From Urinicoccus massiliensis (lineage in GTDB: Bacteria; Bacillota; Clostridia; Tissierellales; Peptoniphilaceae), in the NCBI RefSeq assembly GCF_900120405.1, contig NZ_LT635493.1:1085452-1149451 (forward strand): a DNA stretch of 64,000 nt. Reading direction: 5' to 3'. The notes beneath the pieces were generated by a model that saw nothing but the letters and a program-made list of their open reading frames with translations, was not told the DNA's origin and made no database searches. The translations under genes and the position numbers were made by a program. Positions 8,800-16,226 of the stretch are shown one piece after another (the first letter of the stretch is position 1; each line of letters begins with the position of its first letter).

Positions 8800-9891
8800 C
8801 TAGCTGAAAGTTTTCTTTTTTCTAAGAGATAGACCAATCCATAAGATAATAGAGAAGAGGAGAGGAAAGATTAGAGAATCTAGGTAATAGGATTGTAAAC
8901 TGTGATAGGATAAACTAGAATTAAAGTTTTCGATGTTGATTAGAGAGAGGGGAGATAAAAGAAGAAACTTCCTGGAAGACGGGGAAGTCCATAGGGATTG
9001 GAGTAAAAAATGGATAGAGACATAGGCTAGGACAAGGGAGAAGGAAAGCTTGGTGTCTTCTACTAATTCTCCCAAAAGAAGGAAGAGGAGAACAAAGCAA
9101 AGAGTTAGTAAAAGACCGTTACAAAGTTTATAGATAAAATATTGGAGATAGGTGACCTGAATGGGAAAGAGAAAAAACTCTTTAGAATTTTGAATGAAGA
9201 GGTCCTGGCCATCCCTTCCATAAATAAAAAAGACCAGGAGGGAAAAGAGGAAAACTCCACCGAGATAGGTGAAAAGACCAATTTCTAGACTATTCACGAT
9301 GCGAGCTTCAAAGAGCTTTTTCTTCCCATAAAGAGTGGCTTCCACCAGGTCCTTAGTTTTAAGCCGGTCATCCTCCTTCATAATGGGAAGGAGAAGAAAG
9401 ACCAAGGCCAGAAGGACTGCGTAGAAAATCTTATCAAAATTTCGAAGAAGAACCTTCCAGCCTTCACAATAGCCAATGAGGATTTTGTCCAAATCTTTTA
9501 TGGTATTATCCTGGTAGGTCTTTTTGATTAAGTCCATTCGGTAGTCAAAGAAACCTTGTGTTGAAGGCTTTTCTCCTTGGAGGAGGGCATCATTTAGATT
9601 TTCAACAAATAAAAAGTCTTTAATATCAACCTTCTCTTTTGCCAAATGTTCTTGGGGGAGTTTGTATTTACTTATTAATCGATTTACTTCTTCATTGTCG
9701 TACCATTTTTGATTCATGAGATAGCGGTATTCTGTCCCATCTGAAATTTCCACATGGAAGCTCCCTTGTAAGTATTGATTTTGTTCATCCTTAATGAAAT
9801 AAATGGAAGAAACCAATAAAAATAGACAGAGGGTCAAAAGATAGGAGAAGGGAAGAATCCTTCTTCGGTTGACTGTTAATAAATACTTCAT
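8800..9891 (-). CDS. ABC-2-type permease-like membrane protein (second)
   Basis: 363 residues with a topology of one N-terminal membrane helix (about 14-33), a long hydrophilic stretch of about 110 residues predicted to be outside the cell, then five or six helices (from about 155 to the C-terminus). This is typical of permease subunits in exporters of the ABC-2 / bacitracin-lantibiotic immunity type. I recognise no specific family. It overlaps the first permease gene by 4 bp (ATGA), so the two are translationally coupled and probably form a heterodimer. Confidence 0.75.
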   Translation of the reverse strand: MKYLLTVNRRRILPFSYLLTLCLFLLVSSIYFIKDEQNQYLQGSFHVEISDGTEYRYLMNQKWYDNEEVNRLISKYKLPQEHLAKEKVDIKDFLFVENLNDALLQGEKPSTQGFFDYRMDLIKKTYQDNTIKDLDKILIGYCEGWKVLLRNFDKIFYAVLLALVFLLLPIMKEDDRLKTKDLVEATLYGKKKLFEARIVNSLEIGLFTYLGGVFLFSLLVFFIYGRDGQDLFIQNSKEFFLFPIQVTYLQYFIYKLCNGLLLTLCFVLLFLLLGELVEDTKLSFSLVLAYVSIHFLLQSLWTSPSSRKFLLLSPLSLINIENFNSSLSYHSLQSYYLDSLIFPLLFSIILWIGLSLRKKKTFS

Positions 9892-11111
9892 TTTCCCTTC
9901 CCTCCTTTTAAGTAGTAGTGATTCATGAAAGGCATGGCGAAGATTCGACTGATAGAAATGTAGGCCAAAGATAAGAAAAAAGCTGTCAAAGTATAGGGAA
10001 AGACGTGGCCTTTAAGGACCAAAAGTTTGGAAAGAGAAAAGTTGTAGCGGACAAAATTTTGCGGCGTAAAGAAGGCGAGGGTATTGGCCCAGGGCTGGGG
10101 AGAGGCCGCCCACTTATTCAGCCAAATTAAAATGAGGGTCAAAAGAACAAGAGATACCCTTGTCTTGTGGAAAAACATGGAGACAAAAAGAATAATATTG
10201 ACCATGACCAGGCTAGCAAAATACCCGGATAGGGCCTCTAGGAAAAAGCCCTGGCAGGTGGTGAGGTTAAAAATAGCTGGGCTGGAATAAAATTCTATCG
10301 AGGCATTAGCTCCGTGGAGGGAGTAAATCATCCAGTGATAAACCAGTAAAAAGCCTAGGTAAGCGAGATAGGCTAAACTGGCAAAAATTTCTCCTGCTCT
10401 TAGCTTGGCCAAGTAAAGACCAAAACGACCTTTTTTTGTGTGTAAGTCCATTTCAGTAAATCCCTGCTCATCATCAGATGAAGTTAGAGCAGAGAGGGCC
10501 AGGACTAAATAGATTAAAAACAGATAAAAAGTCATGTGGAGAAAGTCTCGCATATACCGCCAGCCTTCATTATAAGCATAGTAGAAAGGACGTTTCACCT
10601 GACGCGCCTGGTGCAAGATACTTTGAACTTGGGCTTGGCTATAGGGATGGTCCGATCTATGGATCCAAGCTTTTACGGCCTTTAAACGGTCTTGGTAAAA
10701 ACCTTCAATCTCTTGGTCGCTCATCTGGATGGAGAAGTCTTGAATTCCATTACTAGAGGGAAAATTCAAACTTTCCGCGAGCCATTGAAAGGGGTAAATC
10801 AACTTTAAGCCAAGGTCTTTTTCTTCAGATCGTGCGCCTTCAACAAAGTCTTTTTCTTTACTTTGCCTATAGAGAGACCGAACTTTTTTCATTTGACTTT
10901 TAGTTAAAAAGCCATCGTATTTGACTCCTTCTTTTTTCAGTAAAGCCCAATAGGAAAGGCCAGATCCAAAATTTTCTTCGTCTAAGACCATGTCTAGAGA
11001 TTGACCATAGGGAAGCATCTTGGCCAAGCAAATTAAAAGAAATAGGCAGGCAATGAGAAGATTATTCTTAGTAAATATTTTTTTACATTCGAGTTTTGTT
11101 ACAACAAACAT
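9888..11111 (-). CDS. ABC-2-type permease-like membrane protein (first)
   Basis: 407 residues. Membrane helix near 17-35, a large hydrophilic domain (about 37-185) predicted to be external, then roughly five helices (near 190-212, 240-265, 288-312, 316-336 and 366-392). The layout matches its partner downstream, suggesting gene duplication with strong divergence. No family beyond ABC-2-like permease can be named. The large external domain is compatible with binding a peptide or antibiotic. Third of four structural genes in the cassette. Confidence 0.75.
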   Translation of the reverse strand: MFVVTKLECKKIFTKNNLLIACLFLLICLAKMLPYGQSLDMVLDEENFGSGLSYWALLKKEGVKYDGFLTKSQMKKVRSLYRQSKEKDFVEGARSEEKDLGLKLIYPFQWLAESLNFPSSNGIQDFSIQMSDQEIEGFYQDRLKAVKAWIHRSDHPYSQAQVQSILHQARQVKRPFYYAYNEGWRYMRDFLHMTFYLFLIYLVLALSALTSSDDEQGFTEMDLHTKKGRFGLYLAKLRAGEIFASLAYLAYLGFLLVYHWMIYSLHGANASIEFYSSPAIFNLTTCQGFFLEALSGYFASLVMVNIILFVSMFFHKTRVSLVLLTLILIWLNKWAASPQPWANTLAFFTPQNFVRYNFSLSKLLVLKGHVFPYTLTAFFLSLAYISISRIFAMPFMNHYYLKGGKGK

Positions 11112-11177
11112 TGATTTTCAGCTCCTGAGTATACTTGTCTTAATGTAGTCGTCATTGTTTCCCTTTTTTCCAAGCTT

Positions 11178-11816
11178 TTATTGAAGGGCCTTTTTTAAGT
11201 CATAGTAAGACCCGGCAAAGACTACTCTCCATTCTTTTTGTCCCTGGGGTTTGGCCAGGATGAGCTCATCATACTTGCCATCCAACCGTCTGGCTTCATA
11301 GGCAAAGAGGTCTTCGTTTTTAAGACCTTGGATTGGGCCCTTTCGTTTGTCTAAAGGAATGGAGCCAATTAAGTCAACTACTCGATAGTCTACAGTTTGC
11401 ATAAAGACCAAATCTGCATTGTGGTCGTTCTCGTGACCGTCCTCTCTTGGAGGATAAACATCTGGTTTTGATTCAATATAATTTTCAGTCGCTTGATCTA
11501 AATCTGCAAACAAGCCTTCAGTCCTTTGAGAGTCTATAGGCCCTAAAACAATGTCTCCACCTCTTTTAACAGATCCGGCCCAACCTTCTTCTAACCAATC
11601 CTTTCTATTCTTTGCCCTTTGTTTGGCAATTTTTTTATCTGCAGCAATGTCTTCAAGACTTCGGCCGTCAGGATTTTCCGATTTTTGTCCTTGAGGATTT
11701 TCGGTTTTTGCTTGGTCTTGAACCAGGGAATAGGTGGATTCTTTTTTCAGATAGAGGGCAGAAGCTAGAATAATTAGGACCACGAGAAGGCCTAGGATTA
11801 TTTTTTTACTTTTCAT
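11178..11816 (-). CDS. Membrane-anchored exported protein of unknown function
   Basis: 212 residues. One hydrophobic helix (about 5-22, after MKSKK) with no lipobox cysteine, so an N-terminal membrane anchor or uncleaved signal. A charged linker follows (Gln/Asn/Pro/Asp-rich, 25-60) and then a soluble external domain. I do not recognise the domain. Start chosen at 11816 because AAAGGAGATG lies 7-8 bp upstream; the longer frame back to 11918 would cover the promoter. The gene sits between the two-component pair and the permeases and has its own promoter with the cassette's shared box, so it may be a co-sensor or accessory subunit of the transporter. Confidence 0.7.
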   Translation of the reverse strand: MKSKKIILGLLVVLIILASALYLKKESTYSLVQDQAKTENPQGQKSENPDGRSLEDIAADKKIAKQRAKNRKDWLEEGWAGSVKRGGDIVLGPIDSQRTEGLFADLDQATENYIESKPDVYPPREDGHENDHNADLVFMQTVDYRVVDLIGSIPLDKRKGPIQGLKNEDLFAYEARRLDGKYDELILAKPQGQKEWRVVFAGSYYDLKKALQ

Positions 11817-11840
11817 TAGAATACATCTCCTTTTTCTCTG

Positions 11841-11881
11841 ATTATAGGGGAGAAACTCATCAAAAACAGTTAACTTTTGTC
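11841..11881 (-). promoter_or_regulatory. Promoter and shared operator of the anchored-protein/ABC genes
   Basis: Minus strand: GACAAAAGTTAACTG (11881-11867), exactly 20 bp, then TATAAT (11846-11841). The -35 hexamer position reads CTGTTT, a poor match, as expected of an activator-dependent promoter. The same box and spacing occur upstream of the kinase gene. Confidence 0.7.
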
Positions 11882-11924
11882 CGAAATCTTCCGAAAAAAA
11901 GAAGAAGGTCTTAGACACTTCTTC

Positions 11925-12527
11925 TTAAAAGGGGTCAATATAGCCAATTTCTCTGGCTTTTTGAACCATCTCCTGGTAATTTTTAACCTCTAACTTGCTG
12001 TAGATACGGTTTAAAAGAACAGCCAAGGAGGAGGTGGACATAAAAGACTCTTTAGCAACTTCTTTCCGAGGTTTTCCTGAAGCATAGAGGCGGAGAATTT
12101 TTAGTTCTGTCTCTGTTAATTTTTCTGGAAGATGATTTTTAGGAGGGAAGTAGGTTTTATTTTCCAAGCAAACACTTCGAATTTTATTCAAAAGACTTTG
12201 GGCAGATTCTTCCTTAGAAATAAAGCCGGAACAACCAATTTCTTTCGCCTTTTCTTGGTAGTAGTCTAAATTATAACCGGTTAAAATTAAAACCTTGCTT
12301 TCATATTCTCGGATTAAAGTTTCACTTAACTTTAGGCCATTTTCTCCCTTAGCTAAGCCATCTAAGTTAATATCAACGAGAAATAAATCATAGGCTTCTT
12401 CTTTTAATTTTGCTTCGAGATCTTGTCTATTTTCTAGGATATCCACTTGGATTTCTCCGCTGGATTCTAGATCTGTCTTTAAATATTGGGCCAACATTTT
12501 ATGATCTTCGATTAACATAATCTTCAT
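11925..12527 (-). CDS. LuxR/NarL-family response regulator
   Basis: 200 residues. Receiver domain 1-120 with acidic pair E7/D8, phospho-acceptor D52 (LFLVDINLDG), T83 and K105. C-terminal helix-turn-helix from about 138 (LTETELKILRLYASGKPRKEVAKES). It overlaps the upstream kinase gene by 29 bp, so the two are co-expressed partners. Likely binds the GACAAAAGTTARCTG box found before both the kinase gene and the anchored-protein gene; that link is inference from position and spacing. Confidence 0.92.
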   Translation of the reverse strand: MKIMLIEDHKMLAQYLKTDLESSGEIQVDILENRQDLEAKLKEEAYDLFLVDINLDGLAKGENGLKLSETLIREYESKVLILTGYNLDYYQEKAKEIGCSGFISKEESAQSLLNKIRSVCLENKTYFPPKNHLPEKLTETELKILRLYASGKPRKEVAKESFMSTSSLAVLLNRIYSKLEVKNYQEMVQKAREIGYIDPF

Positions 12528-14070
12528 GGATTCGCTCCTTTTTTATGGGGAGGTCTAGATAAAAAGCCAGGTAGCCTTCTTCTTGGTTTTTACCTTCCTT
12601 CATTTTAAAGTGACCTCCCAATCGTTTGGTCTCAAAGGTCAATAACTTTAAACCTGTGCTAGTGTTTGGGCCGGAATTTTTGTCCAAATAATCCCCATAG
12701 TTCACCATTGATAAAAAAATTTGCTCTTCTTTATTCGCTAGGTTGATTTCTGTGTAGGAACCCTTGCCATGTTTAAAGAGATTGCTGACGAGCTCATAAA
12801 GAACCTTGTAGATAAATCGGTCATAGGGACCAGGAAGGAGGAAATCATCAGGGCAAGTGAAGTCGATTAAAATGCCCTGGTTTTGATACTTGTCTTCCAA
12901 GTCCTTAATGAGCTGGTAATAAGTGTTATTTAAACTTTCCCTGGGATTTAAGATAGGGTCATAAGCATTTAACTCTTGGCGAATTTTTTTGATATTGCTA
13001 GAGAGAATTGCTAGAATTTGTTCTTTTTCTTCAAAAGGCTGAGCTCTTTGGACTAATTTTTGCAAGAGGATGTTATCTTGCAGAATCATATCATGGAGAA
13101 AACGAGTATTTTTTTCGGCATAGAGTTGGGCATACTTATCTAGTAAGAGGTTTTCTTTGCTCTTGTCTAATAGACTATCAATATCTTGATGGCTGAGGTC
13201 TTGGTAATTGAAATAAGAAGAAATCATGACAAAAAATGCACTTAAGTAAAAAGCCAGGAAGAAGAGTTGGAAAAAATTACTTGGAAAGCCATTAACCATA
13301 AAAAGAATTAAAAAAAGAAGAAAGCAGACTTGAATCCATTTTTTTAAGGGAGAAGAGAAGTCTTTGAAGGATAAGTGGTAAGATTTTACCAACAAATAAA
13401 TTAAAATTCCTGCCAAAACGCTCATCATATAGAATTCCTCAAAATTATTTAAATAATTCCAAAAAGAGGAGAAATAAAAACTTCCTAATAAATAGAGGGC
13501 TAAGAAGCTAGAAGTTAAAATCATAAGTTGATAACTATAAAGCCCCCGATCGTCAATATCTTTTCTTTTGATGAGAAAAAAGAGGAGGGGAAATAAGCAA
13601 AGGAGAAAGTAAATCCATAGAAACAAAAAATTGACATCAAGAGAGGAGAAGTTTGATAAAAGAAAAATTATTAGGAAGAAGAGAACAGTTCCAAGGCGAA
13701 AGAAGTTAAAATGATATTGGCCTTCTAAAATAATATCCATATAGGAAAAAATAAGTTGAAAGATAAAAAAATACCGAAGAAGCAGAAGGTTGTTTAGGAC
13801 ATAAGAGACGAGGGTGTCTTCTAAGATAAAATAAAGAGGAATCCATAGGAGGGTTGTGCAAACCCTGTAAATATAGGTTTTCTTCCGCTCTTCTAAAAGA
13901 ATGAAAAAAGAAATAAAAATTGTGAGGGAAAAAAGGCTGGATAGAATTAAGATATGGGGATTATTGGCTCCCTTTTTGATAAAGATTAAGTAAAACCAAT
14001 ATAGGGAAAATTGGGTGATAATATGAGCCCAAAGTAAAATTGGTTTTTTATAAGATAAAATTTGTTTCAT
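12499..14070 (-). CDS. Polytopic sensor histidine kinase
   Basis: 523 residues. Eight or so membrane helices fill residues 10-290 with short loops, so the input is probably sensed within the membrane or through a partner rather than by a large external domain. A phospho-acceptor helix follows, with RFLHD near H326, in the style of kinases paired with LuxR-type regulators. The ATPase domain has N-box ELVSNLFKHGKG (about 426-437) and G-box STGLKLL (471-477). Start at 14070 is preferred to 14109 because GGAGGAAG precedes it. AT-rich relative to neighbours. Confidence 0.88.
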   Translation of the reverse strand: MKQILSYKKPILLWAHIITQFSLYWFYLIFIKKGANNPHILILSSLFSLTIFISFFILLEERKKTYIYRVCTTLLWIPLYFILEDTLVSYVLNNLLLLRYFFIFQLIFSYMDIILEGQYHFNFFRLGTVLFFLIIFLLSNFSSLDVNFLFLWIYFLLCLFPLLFFLIKRKDIDDRGLYSYQLMILTSSFLALYLLGSFYFSSFWNYLNNFEEFYMMSVLAGILIYLLVKSYHLSFKDFSSPLKKWIQVCFLLFLILFMVNGFPSNFFQLFFLAFYLSAFFVMISSYFNYQDLSHQDIDSLLDKSKENLLLDKYAQLYAEKNTRFLHDMILQDNILLQKLVQRAQPFEEKEQILAILSSNIKKIRQELNAYDPILNPRESLNNTYYQLIKDLEDKYQNQGILIDFTCPDDFLLPGPYDRFIYKVLYELVSNLFKHGKGSYTEINLANKEEQIFLSMVNYGDYLDKNSGPNTSTGLKLLTFETKRLGGHFKMKEGKNQEEGYLAFYLDLPIKKERIHEDYVNRRS

Positions 14071-14104
14071 GACTTCCTCCACATTTTGCTTTTTCTTTAT
14101 TCTT

Positions 14105-14145
14105 ATCATACTGGATTAAAAAGAAAAATGCAGCTAACTTTTGTC
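14105..14145 (-). promoter_or_regulatory. Promoter and shared operator of the histidine kinase gene
   Basis: Minus strand: GACAAAAGTTAGCTG (14145-14131), exactly 20 bp, then TATGAT (14110-14105). It differs from the copy at 11867-11881 at one position, and the 8 bp further upstream are also partly conserved. Suggests autoregulation. Confidence 0.7.
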
Positions 14146-14230
14146 TAAATTTTATAGAAAGAATTTTTTAAAAAGTCCCCTAAAAAGGCCAAACATTCTA
14201 TGAAAAAGAAAGATGAAATCTAAAAAATAA

Positions 14231-14259
14231 TTTATACTATACCTTTTCTATGTTATAAT
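14231..14259 (+). promoter_or_regulatory. Promoter of the SAF-domain oxidoreductase gene
   Basis: TTTATA (14231-14236), 17-bp spacer, TATAAT (14254-14259), with AAGGAGG and ATG 14280 close behind. Confidence 0.6.
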
Positions 14260-14279
14260 AGGGAAATAAGGAGGCTTGG

Positions 14280-15527
14280 ATGAAAGAACTATATAAAGAG
14301 CTAAAAGCCTATGGCAAGATCAGGGTGGGCATCGTGGGATGCGGCCTAATGGGAAGCCATCTTTTGGCCCAACTAAACAAGCTTGACCACTTCATCCCTG
14401 TAGCCATTGCAAGTCGCAGGATTGAATCCATCCAAAGGGCTTGCCAGGAAGCGGGAATCGACCAAGCGGAAGTCAAAGTATGTCATGATTTAGAAGAAGC
14501 AAAAAAATACATAGCCCATGGCTACCTCATTGCCACCACAGACAACCAACTCCTAACTGACCTGGACCTGGATTGCCTGGTAGATGCAACGGGTAATACC
14601 GTAGCTGGGGCTGAAATCAGCCTGGCTGCCCTGAAAAAGGGCATCCACCTGGTGTCTTTAAATGTGGAAATGGATGTCTTAATTGGCCCCTATTTAAGAG
14701 AGTTGGCCCGGGAAAATAAGCTGGTCTACACCGGGACCTATGGCGATGAGCCGGGGTCCATCCAAGAGCTTTACGAGTTTTGCAACTTTGTGGGCCTGGA
14801 AGTTATTGCCCTGGGTAAGGGGAAAAATAACCCCCTTAACCGCCATGTGACCCAGGAGGAAGTCCGGGAAGAGGCCTTGAAAAAGGGCCTGTCCCCCCGG
14901 ATGTTGACGTCCTTTGTAGATGGGACCAACACCATGATTGAACTCAACTGCGTTTGCAATGCCACGGGCTTTTTACCCGATATAGACGGCTGTCACGGCC
15001 TCAAGGCTGACCCGGAAAGTCTGGTGGACTTCTTTGGACCGGACAAAAAAATCAAAAAAACGGGCGTTGTGGACTTTGTCCATGGCATGGCTCCAGGGGT
15101 TTTTGCCCTAGTCAAGGGCCAAGACGCCATGATGGACAAGGAACTCCAATTTTTAAAGATGGGCAAGGGGCCCTACTATACTATTTTCAGGCCCTACCAC
15201 CTAACCAGTATTGAAACCCCCATCTCCATTGCCAAGGCCGTTTTAAGACAGGAGGAAAGTGTCCTGTCTACAGACCTTGTGGCCCAAACTGTGGCCATGG
15301 CCAAAAGGGACTTAGACCCCGGCCAAAGCCTGGGAGGCATTGGGTCCAACCAGGTTTATGGACTTTTAACTTCAGCCAGCCGGGCCAAGAGGGAAAACTT
15401 GGTCCCCATAGGTCTTTTAACAGACAAGGCCTATCTCAAGGACAAGGTCTATAAAGACCAGCCCCTGACCTTTGACCAAGTAGACCTGGAGGATACCTTG
15501 CTTTACCGGATCTACCAAGAAATGTAA
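14280..15527 (+). CDS. NAD(P)-dependent oxidoreductase, homoserine-dehydrogenase-like with C-terminal SAF-type region
   Basis: 415 residues. The N-terminal Rossmann motif is VGIVGCGLMGSHLL (about 17-30), followed by SRR and a VDATGNTVAGAE segment typical of homoserine-dehydrogenase-like NAD(P)-binding domains. The C-terminal third (from about 320) resembles the SAF domain found fused to such dehydrogenases. Substrate unknown; it is not a recognisable biosynthetic homoserine dehydrogenase, since the usual substrate-binding domain and ACT domain are missing. Monocistronic or read into the Rrf2 gene 47 bp downstream. Confidence 0.75.
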   Translation: MKELYKELKAYGKIRVGIVGCGLMGSHLLAQLNKLDHFIPVAIASRRIESIQRACQEAGIDQAEVKVCHDLEEAKKYIAHGYLIATTDNQLLTDLDLDCLVDATGNTVAGAEISLAALKKGIHLVSLNVEMDVLIGPYLRELARENKLVYTGTYGDEPGSIQELYEFCNFVGLEVIALGKGKNNPLNRHVTQEEVREEALKKGLSPRMLTSFVDGTNTMIELNCVCNATGFLPDIDGCHGLKADPESLVDFFGPDKKIKKTGVVDFVHGMAPGVFALVKGQDAMMDKELQFLKMGKGPYYTIFRPYHLTSIETPISIAKAVLRQEESVLSTDLVAQTVAMAKRDLDPGQSLGGIGSNQVYGLLTSASRAKRENLVPIGLLTDKAYLKDKVYKDQPLTFDQVDLEDTLLYRIYQEM

Positions 15528-15533
15528 TTGCCT

Positions 15534-15562
15534 TTGACAAAGGGAAAAAAATACATTAGAAT
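15534..15562 (+). promoter_or_regulatory. Promoter of the Rrf2-family regulator gene
   Basis: TTGACA (15534-15539), 17-bp spacer, TAGAAT (15557-15562): a near-consensus housekeeping promoter. Transcription would begin near 15569, leaving only about six bases before ATG 15575, or making GTG 15569 a leaderless start. Confidence 0.8.
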
Positions 15563-15574
15563 GAGAGGGTGACT

Positions 15575-16027
15575 ATGAGAATCACACTAGAAATTGATTA
15601 TGCCTTTCGGATTGTAGCCCATCTTGCTGAAAGACAAGGGCAAGTTGTAGGGGCCCCTATAATTGCAGACCAAGAATGCATTCCCGACCGCTTTACCCTG
15701 CGAATTCTTCGCAAGTTAAACCTGGCAGGAATTACAGGCTCCAAGAGGGGGGCCAATGGAGGCTACTACCTGGCCAAGGATAGGGACGATGTAACCCTAT
15801 ATGATATTATCCTGGCAGTAGACGGGCCCATTGAAATCAACCGTTGCCTCATGGCAGAAAATTCTTTTTGTTCCAGACGGGAAAAGGGCCATCAAATTTG
15901 CAATTGCCCCTTCCACATCAAGCTTGAAGAAATCCAGGGAGATGTGGTAGAATCATTTAAACAGCAAAAAATTTCAGATTTTTTAAGAACAAAAAACCCT
16001 GAAGAGACGGCTGTAGACGAATCTTAA
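15575..16027 (+). CDS. Rrf2-family transcriptional regulator with candidate Fe-S ligands
   Basis: 150 residues. N-terminal winged helix typical of the Rrf2 family (MRITLEIDYAFRIVAHLAE... through KRGANGGYYLAK). After the helix-turn-helix come cysteines in the order C-x7-C-x9-C-x-C (INRCLMAENSFC...ICNCPF). Rrf2 proteins such as IscR and NsrR bind an Fe-S cluster with a three-cysteine set here, the first two spaced x7 in NsrR, so a redox, iron or nitric-oxide sensor is plausible. ATG 15575 follows GAGAGGGTG; an in-frame GTG at 15569 adds two residues. The T-box of ileS begins directly after the stop. Confidence 0.85.
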   Translation: MRITLEIDYAFRIVAHLAERQGQVVGAPIIADQECIPDRFTLRILRKLNLAGITGSKRGANGGYYLAKDRDDVTLYDIILAVDGPIEINRCLMAENSFCSRREKGHQICNCPFHIKLEEIQGDVVESFKQQKISDFLRTKNPEETAVDES

Positions 16028-16030
16028 TCT

Positions 16031-16207
16031 AGAGAGTTGGGACTAGGTGGAAGCCCGATATTAAGATGTCTATGGGATCAGCTCTGAGTTTTGGCTAGGA
16101 AATGAGCCAACAGTTGTCCCCTGTTATAGGACCTAGAGTGCAGGAAACTGTAGTAGGGTGGTACCGCGGATATTTCGTCCCTGAGCGTAAGCTTGGGGAT
16201 TTTTTTT
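16031..16207 (+). ncRNA. T-box riboswitch (isoleucine) controlling ileS
   Basis: The leader contains the T-box core GGGTGGTACCGCGG (16156-16169), which pairs with the 3' end of uncharged tRNA. A Stem I base pairs AGAGTTG (16033-16039) with CAGCTCT (16079-16085). The specifier is ATC (16077-16079), an isoleucine codon, in agreement with the downstream gene. The terminator is a 9-bp hairpin (16178-16186 with 16191-16199, GTAA loop) followed by eight T. Uncharged tRNA-Ile should favour the antiterminator and ileS expression. Confidence 0.95.
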
Positions 16208-16226
16208 ATAGTAAAAAGGAGGAGAC

